Positions 1 through 5,566 of a stretch of DNA of 8,110 nt are shown in pieces. How positions within the stretch are numbered: the stretch's first letter is position 1; the number at the start of each line of letters is the position of its first letter. The notes beneath the pieces were generated by a model that saw only the letters and a list, made by a program, of their open reading frames with translations, made no database searches and was not told where the DNA came from. The position numbers were made by a program, and so were the translations under genes. This DNA is from CAMTUW01 sp947085035 (GTDB lineage: Bacteria > Actinomycetota > Coriobacteriia > Anaerosomatales > PHET01): positions 1 to 8,110 of the forward strand of contig CAMTUW010000038.1 of NCBI GenBank assembly GCA_947085035.1, read 5' to 3'.

Positions 1-1998
1 CGCCACGTGGGCCTCGGCCGTCATGCCCTCCATTCGCTGCCGCGCGCGTGCGAGCGAATCGTCGCGGCCCTGCGTCCCCAGTCTGCCGGCGAGCACGTCG
101 TGTTCTGACGCCAGCAGCTCGCACTGCTCGGAAGCGTCTCGCAGCTCTTCTGCGACCGAGGTGCCTACCACCTCGAGAGCCACGACGGGGTCACCCTCGA
201 CGTCGTACTCGACCGCGATCGAGGCCAGATCGGCCTGCGTCCCGCGAATCTTCTGTGCGATGCGCTCAAGCTCGGCGTTTGCGGCCTCGAGCGCTTGGAG
301 CGCGCTCGCCTTGCGGTCGCGGGCAGCGAGCGCTGTGTCGAGCGCCTCGCGCGCCCGGATCGCGAGCGCGTGCGGCTCGGGCGCGGCTTCGGCGATGCCG
401 AGCGGACCGCGCACGAGACCCGCGAGCCGCATCCCCCACGCCTCCGCATCCATGCGCTCGCGCCGCGCTTCAGCCTCGCTGGCGTCCGCCTGGTTCTCCA
501 GATCGGCCCGCTTGCGCGCATCGTCGAGCAAAGACGCGACGGCCGCCGGCTCGACGCCCCGCTCGGCGAGTCCGTGCTCCTCAAGCCATGCGACCCACTG
601 CTCGATCTCTGCATCCAGCCGCTCGCGTGCGGCACGCGCGAGGTCCGCGGCAACCCCGGCGTCGGCGGTCATCCTGCGTGCCTCGGCGGCAAGCGACGGC
701 GCCGACTGCCCGGCGCGGCTCTCCAACACCAGCATCACCATGACCACGAGCACGGCGACGGCGCCGAACGCGACCGCCACCCACTGCCCGGTCACGCCTC
801 CCATGACCGCGAGCCCTACCGAGAAGGCCGCCACGCCAATGAGCCGCGACCTACGTCCTCGCTGGCTCGAGGTGCCTTCCTCGGCCCCGACCTGCTCGTA
901 GTGTCGGGCCTTGGCCTCGGCCGCCTCGGCCGCCAGCGCGCTGGTCTCGGCAGCAGCCTCGAGCCGGGAGCGCCTATCGCGCCACGCATCCAGCACCGAT
1001 CGAGCCTCTGCTGTGTCGGCCGCCCTGGGTCCGAGGCCGAGCGCATCGGCGCTGCGGCGCAGGTCGGCAGCGCGCGCGTCAAGCGATCGGGCGCGCTCGA
1101 CATGCTGCTTGGCGCCGCTCTCCTCCTGGAGGAGCGCCGTGATGTCGGCGGCGAGCCCCAGCACCCGCTCGTCCACCACCGTGCGCTGGGCCTCGTGTCT
1201 GCTGGCGTCTCTGCCCGCGGTCACCTCGTCAGCTCGTTCACCTTGCTCGAGAAGCGTGCTCGCGAGTCCCCGGGCGCGCTCGGCGTCGCGCTCCACCTCC
1301 CGGAGTCGGCGGTTCAGCTCGTCCCTGCGCGCCTTGAGCGGCTCGAGCCGCTGCGCTATCTCCCTGAGCCGCACCTGCTCGCCCGCGAACTCCACCGCTT
1401 GGGCCTCGAGACCGCGGATCTCCGTCCGCACCTCCCGCATGCCCGTGAGCAGGCCCCCGAGAACGGAGTTCCCCCTGGGCTTGAACAGCGCCGTAGCCGC
1501 ATCGTCGGCCGTCTTGCGAGCGTCCATCGGGTTCACCGTCAGTCCGGCGGCGCCGGCGAACAACCGCGCCATCACGTCTTTGTCGGTACCGCTCTCGATG
1601 GCTGCGAGCTCATCGAGTCCGAACCCGAACACCACGCGAAACGTCTGCTCGGTGACGCTGCCTGCGACTTCGGCCAGCAGCTGAGGCCGGTCGTGGCCAC
1701 GCACGGTATCGACGCGCACCACTCCGCCTCGCGCGCCCTCGCTGCGCATGATCGTCCACGCGCCCTCGTCGTTCTCGAAGGCGAGACGACCGATCCGAGA
1801 GCCCGTCTTCGGCAGGTATCCGTGGTCGATCTTGCGCTTAATGGGGAACCCGTAGAGCACCTGTCGGAGCAGCGCGGCGTACGTTGACTTGCCGGACTCG
1901 TTGGGGCCGAGCACGATCGTGAGCCCGTCGCCGATCCCCTCAAGCGAGCAGCCCTGGAAGGCGCCGAACATCTCCGCATCGATGCGTCGCAGCCTCAT
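1..1998 (-). CDS. YhaN-like AAA/SMC-type ATPase with membrane hairpin, C-terminus outside the window
   Basis: The minus-strand frame is open from the ATG at 1998 to the window edge, giving 666 residues without a stop. Residues 31-39 read GPNESGKST, a Walker A motif in the Rad50/SbcC/RecF style, right after an N-terminal strand (MRLRRIDAEMFGAF). Long Glu/Arg/Ala-rich coiled coil fills about 165-380 and 430-666. Between them, about 387-405 and 407-425 are two hydrophobic helices split by a short GQW turn and preceded by a basic stretch (QRGRRSRL). Both arms and the ATPase head should therefore face the cytoplasm. This layout is that of the YhaN family (about 950 residues in Bacillus), so roughly 300 residues with the signature motif and Walker B are missing only because of the window edge. 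The start overlaps the upstream exonuclease stop in an ATGA, implying coupled translation. The likely role is the ATPase partner of that nuclease in DNA end processing. The family call is strong; the function is inferred. Confidence 0.88.
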   Translation of the reverse strand, partial: MRLRRIDAEMFGAFQGCSLEGIGDGLTIVLGPNESGKSTYAALLRQVLYGFPIKRKIDHGYLPKTGSRIGRLAFENDEGAWTIMRSEGARGGVVRVDTVRGHDRPQLLAEVAGSVTEQTFRVVFGFGLDELAAIESGTDKDVMARLFAGAAGLTVNPMDARKTADDAATALFKPRGNSVLGGLLTGMREVRTEIRGLEAQAVEFAGEQVRLREIAQRLEPLKARRDELNRRLREVERDAERARGLASTLLEQGERADEVTAGRDASRHEAQRTVVDERVLGLAADITALLQEESGAKQHVERARSLDARAADLRRSADALGLGPRAADTAEARSVLDAWRDRRSRLEAAAETSALAAEAAEAKARHYEQVGAEEGTSSQRGRRSRLIGVAAFSVGLAVMGGVTGQWVAVAFGAVAVLVVMVMLVLESRAGQSAPSLAAEARRMTADAGVAADLARAARERLDAEIEQWVAWLEEHGLAERGVEPAAVASLLDDARKRADLENQADASEAEARRERMDAEAWGMRLAGLVRGPLGIAEAAPEPHALAIRAREALDTALAARDRKASALQALEAANAELERIAQKIRGTQADLASIAVEYDVEGDPVVALEVVGTSVAEELRDASEQCELLASEHDVLAGRLGTQGRDDSLARARQRMEGMTAEAHVA

Positions 1999-3254
1999 GA
2001 TGCGCCACCGTCCTCGCCTATCAGCAGATCGAGCGCGCGATCCCTGGCGACCTCGAGGATCTCAGCAGCGGGTCTTGCGGGCTCGAATTCGGGAAGCTTC
2101 TCGCGAACAGGACCGCTCAGCTCGGCGAGCAGCGCATCGAGCGCAGCGGCGTCCGCGCCCAGCTCTGCGGCCACACGGACGATCTCGCCGGAGAACTCCG
2201 GCGCGTCGGCCAAAGCGGCCACGTCGATGGGCGCCATCGTGGCGTCGCTGAGCCGATCGAGCCACACCCAGGGAGTCCGACTCACCTGCTCGGCGCGGAT
2301 CGCCTCGGTGAGCTGGCGCGCCACGCCGGGACGTGCGAGATCGGCGCGCACGCGAGCCCTGCCCGCGACGCGCACGCGTGCGACGACCCGGTCCTGCGCG
2401 CTCGTGCGGGCAGCCTCGAGCTCGGCATTGATGAGCCGCTCCACGTCATCGATGAACTCGACGCCCGAGACGTCGATCTCGAGCGCGGCCCAGGTGATCG
2501 GCGCGAGCTCGACGTGCTCGAATCCCACGACGCCACCGCGAGCAGCGGTCACGACGCAGCACCCGTGAGCGCCCGTCTCTTTGGGGTTGAGGCCCTGAGG
2601 GCTTCCGGCATAGACGACATGGGGCCCGGTCGAGAGCACCGCGTGCTTGTGGATGTGCCCCAGCGCCCAGTAATCCATGCGGCTGGCGGTGAGCGACGCC
2701 AGCGTGCAGGGCGCATACGGGGCGTGGTCCGGGTTGCTCCCCACGTTGGCGTGCAGCAGGCCCACGGCCACGGTGTCGTGCGGATCGCGCACGTAGCCCG
2801 GCGAGAAGTCGCTCGTCTCGGCAGAGGTCTGGAAGCTGCGTCCGTAGACGGCGCACACGAACCCGTCCTCGCGCACCACCTCGAAGCGGCCGACCTCGTG
2901 CGCCGGGAAGGTGTGGGCCGAGTCCGGCATGACGAGACCGGCGCTCCAACCACCGAGCGGATCGTGGTTACCCCGCACGATCAGCAGCGGGATCCCGGCA
3001 TCGTCGAGCCTCTGCGCCTCCGCGCGAAGGCCCAGCTGCGAGCGGAGGCTGGGGTCGCCGGCGTCGTAGAGATCGCCCGCGATCACGACGAAGTCGACGT
3101 CGCGCTCAAGGGCGAGGTCCACGATGCGACCCAGCGCGACGTAGGTCGCCTCGGCCAGATCGCGCCCAACGAGTTCGTTGTCGGTCGACAGCCCGGCGAA
3201 CGGCGCATCGAGATGCAGGTCCGCAGCATGGATGAACGTCACGCTCTCGCGCAC
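1995..3254 (-). CDS. SbcD/YhaO-like metallophosphoesterase DNA exonuclease
   Basis: This 419-residue protein carries the calcineurin-like phosphoesterase motifs in order: DLHLD (12-16), GDLYD (60-64), GNHD (95-98), LLHANVG (166-172) and GHIHKH (199-204). These residues hold the two catalytic metal ions in the Mre11/SbcD nuclease family. The opening FIHAADLHLDAPFAGL is typical of the YhaO branch of SbcD-like exonucleases. Residues 205-250 (VYAGSPQGLNPKETG) finish the nuclease core, and about 280-419 form a helical C-terminal part that could contact the ATPase. The start is a GTG with a strong GGAGGGG Shine-Dalgarno 7 bases upstream. It lies 35 bases after the acetyltransferase stop and overlaps the ATPase start by 4 bases, so the three genes look like one operon. 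Expected activity is Mn2+-dependent DNA exo/endonuclease with the YhaN-like partner. Classical SbcD is the alternative; the partner's membrane hairpin favours YhaO. Confidence 0.92.
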   Translation of the reverse strand: MRESVTFIHAADLHLDAPFAGLSTDNELVGRDLAEATYVALGRIVDLALERDVDFVVIAGDLYDAGDPSLRSQLGLRAEAQRLDDAGIPLLIVRGNHDPLGGWSAGLVMPDSAHTFPAHEVGRFEVVREDGFVCAVYGRSFQTSAETSDFSPGYVRDPHDTVAVGLLHANVGSNPDHAPYAPCTLASLTASRMDYWALGHIHKHAVLSTGPHVVYAGSPQGLNPKETGAHGCCVVTAARGGVVGFEHVELAPITWAALEIDVSGVEFIDDVERLINAELEAARTSAQDRVVARVRVAGRARVRADLARPGVARQLTEAIRAEQVSRTPWVWLDRLSDATMAPIDVAALADAPEFSGEIVRVAAELGADAAALDALLAELSGPVREKLPEFEPARPAAEILEVARDRALDLLIGEDGGAS

Positions 3255-3257
3255 TTG

Positions 3258-3267
3258 CTCCCCTCCC
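3258..3267 (-). promoter_or_regulatory. Shine-Dalgarno of the exonuclease gene
   Basis: Read on the minus strand this is GGGGAGGGGA plus G, two overlapping GGAG cores in the 35-base gap after the acetyltransferase stop. The upstream core sits 7 bases and the downstream core 3 bases before the GTG at 3254. This fixes the GTG as the start, ahead of the conserved FIHAADLH strand. Confidence 0.7.
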
Positions 3268-3289
3268 CGTGGTTCGACGTGCGGACGAC

Positions 3290-3892
3290 TCAGCGAGCCT
3301 GCGCGGCTATGCGCAGTCTGATCTCATCACGGACGGGAATCGACGAGAACCCCGCCGTTGCCGAGCCGAATCGATCGGCGATCTCGCCCACGGCCACCTC
3401 ATAGATCGCGAACCCGTGACGCTGGTAGAAGTAGATGAGCGGTATGTCGTCGTTGGTCACCCCCACGCGCAGGAACGCAAGTCCGTGCTCCGTCGCGAAG
3501 CCGGACGCCGCTTTGAGCAGCGCCGAGCCCACGCCGGTCCCCTGATGTTCGGGGTAGACCGAGAGCAGGATGACGCTGGCCTCGCCCTTGTGGATAGCGA
3601 GCGCGAGAAGCCCCACCAGCTCTCCGTCGACGGTGGCGATGAGGTTGATGCCTTTCATCACGTCGAACGTCTCGCCGAACACGTCGACGACCGTCTCGCC
3701 CATCGCGCGGTCGCAGATGGTCTCTATCGCCGCGCGATCAGAAGCGGCGGCGCGACGCACCGAGAACTCGACCGGCGTGCGCTCAACGTGGTCGGCGCAG
3801 GTCACCGTCATGCGCGCCTCGCCCAGCGGTAGATCCTTGCTACAAGTAGGACATCGGTACTGCGGGAACGGGAAGTCGTAGTCGGGATTCAT
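3290..3892 (-). CDS. GNAT-family N-acetyltransferase with N-terminal Cys/His (zinc-like) cluster
   Basis: The protein has 200 residues. About 44-165 are a GNAT fold: a first strand VRRAAASDRAAI, the central strand LIATVDGELVGLLALAI (84-100), the acetyl-CoA pyrophosphate loop QGTGVGSALL (117-126), and motif B with NDD at 147-149 followed by YFYQRHGF (154-161). Ahead of it lies a short domain with C14, C17, C32 and H35 (CPTC then CADH), spaced like a small zinc ribbon. About 35 residues (166-200) extend past the usual GNAT end. The start is the ATG at 3892, with AAAGGAG 8 bases upstream; an ATG 7 bases earlier is out of frame. It is the first gene of the minus-strand operon, 35 bases before the exonuclease. 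The substrate cannot be told from sequence. Protein or small-molecule acetylation are both possible, and a link to DNA repair rests on position alone. Confidence 0.88.
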   Translation of the reverse strand: MNPDYDFPFPQYRCPTCSKDLPLGEARMTVTCADHVERTPVEFSVRRAAASDRAAIETICDRAMGETVVDVFGETFDVMKGINLIATVDGELVGLLALAIHKGEASVILLSVYPEHQGTGVGSALLKAASGFATEHGLAFLRVGVTNDDIPLIYFYQRHGFAIYEVAVGEIADRFGSATAGFSSIPVRDEIRLRIAAQAR

Positions 3893-3955
3893 CGATCATG
3901 CTCCTTTGTGCACCTGCGGGAGGCTTCTGGCAGGCCCCTCTCCGCGTCTCCATCC

Positions 3956-3961
3956 GTTATA
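3956..3961 (-). promoter_or_regulatory. candidate -10 box for the GNAT-exonuclease-ATPase operon
   Basis: On the minus strand this reads TATAAC, matching TATAAT at 5 of 6 positions in otherwise GC-rich DNA. It would start a transcript near 3949 with a leader of roughly 57 bases. No good -35 box lies 16-18 bases upstream, so the call rests on the -10 alone. It is the only AT-rich hexamer I noticed in the right place between the divergent genes. Confidence 0.4.
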
Positions 3962-4025
3962 CCGCATCGCGCGCGCCCGAGGGGCTCCGGCCACGGAGTT
4001 CACACAACCCGATTCGGCCCTGCGC

Positions 4026-4031
4026 TATCAT
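4026..4031 (+). promoter_or_regulatory. candidate -10 box giving a leaderless HAD phosphatase mRNA
   Basis: TATCAT fits the TANNNT pattern and is followed by exactly 6 bases (CAGCGC) and then the ATG at 4038. That is the spacing expected when transcription begins at the A of the start codon. No Shine-Dalgarno sequence is visible before the ATG, consistent with a leaderless message, which is common in Actinobacteria. A TTCACA at 3999-4004 is 21 bases away, too far for a standard -35. Confidence 0.5.
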
Positions 4032-4037
4032 CAGCGC

Positions 4038-4928
4038 ATGAACCACGCCGCCTTTCTGGACGAATCGCCCGCCCTTCTCGCCGCGCTGGCGCGAGTCGAG
4101 ATCCTCTACACCGATCTGGACGGCACGCTGCTGGGTCCCGGAGGAACCCTGCTGGTGGACGGAGACGGCGCGCCCTCCACAACGGCCGCCAACGCTGTCG
4201 TCGAGGTCAACCGCGCCGACCTGCCGGTCGTGATCGTCTCGGGCCGCTCGCGACTACAGCTCGTCGAGATCGCGCGCATGTGCGGATGGGGCGACTTCAT
4301 CGCCGAGGCGGGCGCGCTGCGCTCTCGCTGGACGGGTAGTGCGCGCGAGACCGTCTTCGACACCCCGCACTGGCCGGCGGAACTCGGGTCCGACGGGCTC
4401 GGCGTCTACGAGCGAATCGCGGCGTCGGGAGCCTACGAGGCGCTCGTCGCGGCGTTTCCGGGCCGCATCGAGCACCACGACCCGTGGCATCTGCACCGCG
4501 ACGCCACTCACGTGCTGCGCGGCTGCGTGGACGTGGCGGCCGCCCAAGCGCTCCTCGACACGTTCGAGCTGCCCCTGGACCTGCTCGACAACGGTCTCGT
4601 GCGTCGGCGCGAACACGGGCTGACCTGCGAGGGTCCGATCCACGCCTATCACATCGTGCCGAAAGGCGTCTCGAAGCGCCGCGCGATCGCCCTCGACTTG
4701 GCCGAGCGCGGACTTCTCCCCCACCAGGCCGCTATCATCGGCGACGCTCCGACCGACCTGGACGCCGCGTCAGAGGTGGGCCTGGCGATTCTGGTCGAGA
4801 ACGCACTCGACGTGCCCGGCCTGCAAGAGGCGCTGTCGAGAACGCCGAACGCCGCGGTCGTGCGCGGGAAGCGCGGAGACGGCTGGGCGGTGTTCGCTCG
4901 CGCGTGGCTTGCGGCGCGCGGCCGCTGA
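4038..4928 (+). CDS. HAD-superfamily hydrolase (Cof / sugar-phosphatase-like, C2-cap type)
   Basis: This is a 296-residue phosphatase with all four HAD motifs. Motif I is DLDGT (26-30), with D26 as the expected nucleophile and D28 the acid/base. Motif II is SGR (68-70). Motif III is Lys in PKGVSK (K209 or K213). Motif IV is GDAPTDLDAA (235-244), which binds Mg2+. About 125 residues between motifs II and III form the substrate-specificity cap, as in the Cof, trehalose-phosphatase and mannosyl-3-phosphoglycerate-phosphatase branch. The same frame extends upstream to a GTG at 3906, but that part is Arg/Pro-rich and unlike the family. The ATG at 4038 sits just before the first family strand (VEILYTDLDGT) and fits the -10 box at 4026. 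The gene stands alone between divergent and downstream units. Substrate unknown; a phosphorylated sugar or glycerate is the family's usual target. Confidence 0.88.
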   Translation: MNHAAFLDESPALLAALARVEILYTDLDGTLLGPGGTLLVDGDGAPSTTAANAVVEVNRADLPVVIVSGRSRLQLVEIARMCGWGDFIAEAGALRSRWTGSARETVFDTPHWPAELGSDGLGVYERIAASGAYEALVAAFPGRIEHHDPWHLHRDATHVLRGCVDVAAAQALLDTFELPLDLLDNGLVRRREHGLTCEGPIHAYHIVPKGVSKRRAIALDLAERGLLPHQAAIIGDAPTDLDAASEVGLAILVENALDVPGLQEALSRTPNAAVVRGKRGDGWAVFARAWLAARGR

Positions 4929-4931
4929 GCG

Positions 4932-4980
4932 CGCGAACGCCCTTGTTCGTGAGCGCCACGAGGTGTAACCTCTGAGCGCT
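4932..4980 (+). terminator. two stem-loops after the HAD gene, possible T-less terminator
   Basis: Directly after the HAD stop, 4932-4938 pairs with 4945-4951 (7 bp, one G-U, 6-base loop). Next, 4952-4956 (AGCGC) pairs with 4976-4980, and GAGGT (4960-4964) with ACCTC (4968-4972) around a GTA loop, with a 3x3 internal loop between the two helices. No T-run follows, so this is not a classic intrinsic terminator. The position fits transcript end or 3'-end protection, but the same bases hold a promoter-like pair for the next unit. Confidence 0.35.
4943..4971 (+). promoter_or_regulatory. candidate promoter for the M-box/mgtE transcript
   Basis: TTGTTC (4943-4948) and TAACCT (4966-4971) are 17 bases apart, which would start RNA near 4978, about 50 bases before the M-box. 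A perfect TTGACA lies further down at 5006-5011, but the hexamers 15-19 bases after it are GC-rich and poor -10 boxes. If that TTGACA is the true -35, transcription would begin at the M-box edge. I cannot choose firmly between the two. Confidence 0.3.
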
Positions 4981-5030
4981 GGGCGCGCGTCTGTCGCTCA
5001 CGCGTTTGACAGCTCGAAACAGTCTGCTCC

Positions 5031-5200
5031 GTCCGTTACGGTGCGGCTCCTGCTCGAACACAGGCCACTGCCCGGAAATGTCGAGAGACGCCAATGGGTA
5101 GAACAGCCCTCGCCGGATTAAGGCGAAAGCTAAGGTGGCTGGGTTCGCGAAATGGACGCTTCGGCGTCCGACTCGCAAGATGAGGCTCGGCCTCGTCGCG
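5031..5200 (+). ncRNA. M-box (ykoK) magnesium riboswitch
   Basis: The conserved M-box blocks occur in order. GTTACGGTGCGGCTCCT is at 5035-5051. CTGCCC (5068-5073) is followed by AAATGTCGAGAGACGCCAAT, starting at 5076, and then GGGT. GAACAG ends at 5106. A short hairpin CGCC/GGCG (5111-5125) has a loop holding GATTAA, and CTAAGGTGGCTGGG ends at 5143. CTG/CAG, CCC/GGG and the inner GTC/GAC pair as in the known fold. GGACGC-TTCG-GCGTCC (5154-5169) is a perfect UUCG-capped hairpin on the 3' side. The element senses Mg2+ and lies upstream of an MgtE-family gene on the same strand, its usual setting. The 3' limit is uncertain: GTCCG (5031-5035) with CGGAC (5232-5236), and GGTGCG (5040-5045) with CGCGCC (5220-5225), could close the outer helix, extending it to 5236. 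It sits unusually far (about 370 bases) from the start codon. Confidence 0.9.
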
Positions 5201-5335
5201 TCGACGACACCACGCGTCGCGCGCCCTACGTCGGACAGTGCCAAATCCATTGACGAGGGATGTGAGCGGTGAATCGCTGTCGCCGTTTCGCACTGTGCGA
5301 AGAGCGACCCCGATGCGCGAACGTGCGCTGCCGCT

Positions 5336-5368
5336 GCCTCTCGTCCGAGCCGGATGCAGGGGCTTTTT
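5336..5368 (+). terminator. intrinsic terminator in the mgtE leader
   Basis: GCCTC (5336-5340) pairs with GGGGC (5359-5363), and CGTCC (5342-5346) with GGATG (5352-5356), around a GAGCC loop and a small internal loop. Five T residues follow (5364-5368). This is a standard hairpin-plus-T-run in an otherwise T-poor region. It lies downstream of the M-box and 198 bases before the mgtE start, on the mgtE strand, so it probably stops leader RNA when Mg2+ is high. The upstream GACGAGGG (5252-5259) can pair with CCTCTCGTC's core (5338-5345) as a candidate antiterminator. Confidence 0.6.
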
Positions 5369-5399
5369 CGTGCGGTCAGGAACTGCAACCGAGAGAACA

Positions 5400-5500
5400 G
5401 GGCCTACGTGAAACCTCACAGTCTGTAGCCCTCCGGACGAGCTCCCCCGCGGTGTCGCGGCAGCCGGCCGGAGGCAGAAGCCGTCCACACCGTTTCTGCC
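5400..5500 (+). other. cluster of stable RNA hairpins in the mgtE leader, function unknown
   Basis: Three adjoining structures are visible. (1) CTAC-GTGA (5404-5411) pairs with TCAC (5416-5419) and GTAG (5425-5428), extended by GGG/CCC (5400-5402 with 5429-5431); a 5-base bulge interrupts it. (2) CTCCGG (5431-5436) pairs with CCGGAG (5468-5473), enclosing CCGCG-GTGT-CGCGG (5447-5460) and GCT/AGC. (3) GGCAGAA (5473-5479) pairs with TTCTGCC (5494-5500). They share edge bases, so not all can be complete at once. I do not recognise a known riboswitch class. The segment lies after the terminator and before the ribosome site, so it belongs to the read-through mgtE leader. Confidence 0.45.
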
Positions 5501-5511
5501 GGACCAACCCC

Positions 5512-5563
5512 GGCGCCCTCCCTCTGACCGGGACGGCCGCCCGGTCACGGACAGGAGGGAGCC
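5512..5563 (+). promoter_or_regulatory. mgtE: hairpin sequestering the mgtE Shine-Dalgarno
   Basis: The ribosome site AGGAGGG (5553-5559) lies 7 bases before the GTG at 5567. Bases 5512-5521 (GGCGCCCTCC) pair with 5554-5563 (GGAGGGAGCC) over ten positions with a single G-A mismatch. Inside that helix, TGACCGGG (5525-5532) pairs perfectly with CCCGGTCA (5540-5547) around a 7-base loop. The whole would hide the ribosome site, suggesting translational control in addition to the riboswitch and terminator. What would open it is not evident; GGAGG at 5470-5474 could compete for CCTCC at 5517-5521. Confidence 0.55.
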
Positions 5564-5566
5564 AAC

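Noticed and set aside
295..1887. 530-codon open frame on the plus strand opposite the ATPase gene
   Set aside because: It is codon-register antisense to a gene with a clear Walker A and coiled coil. It has no recognisable domain and is His/Arg/Pro-rich, as expected of a GC-rich shadow frame.
2514..3404. 296-codon plus-strand frame opposite the exonuclease
   Set aside because: It is antisense to a protein with five intact phosphoesterase motifs, runs across the intergenic gap into the acetyltransferase, and shows no family features.
3906..4037. Longer HAD protein starting at the GTG at 3906
   Set aside because: The extra 44 residues are Arg/Pro-rich, lie outside the HAD fold and cover the divergent promoter region; the ATG at 4038 fits both the family and the -10 box.
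4735..5548. Two minus-strand frames covering the mgtE leader
   Set aside because: Arg/Ser/Pro-rich translations without motifs; one runs into the HAD coding region and both cover the M-box. Structured RNA on the plus strand explains the region better.
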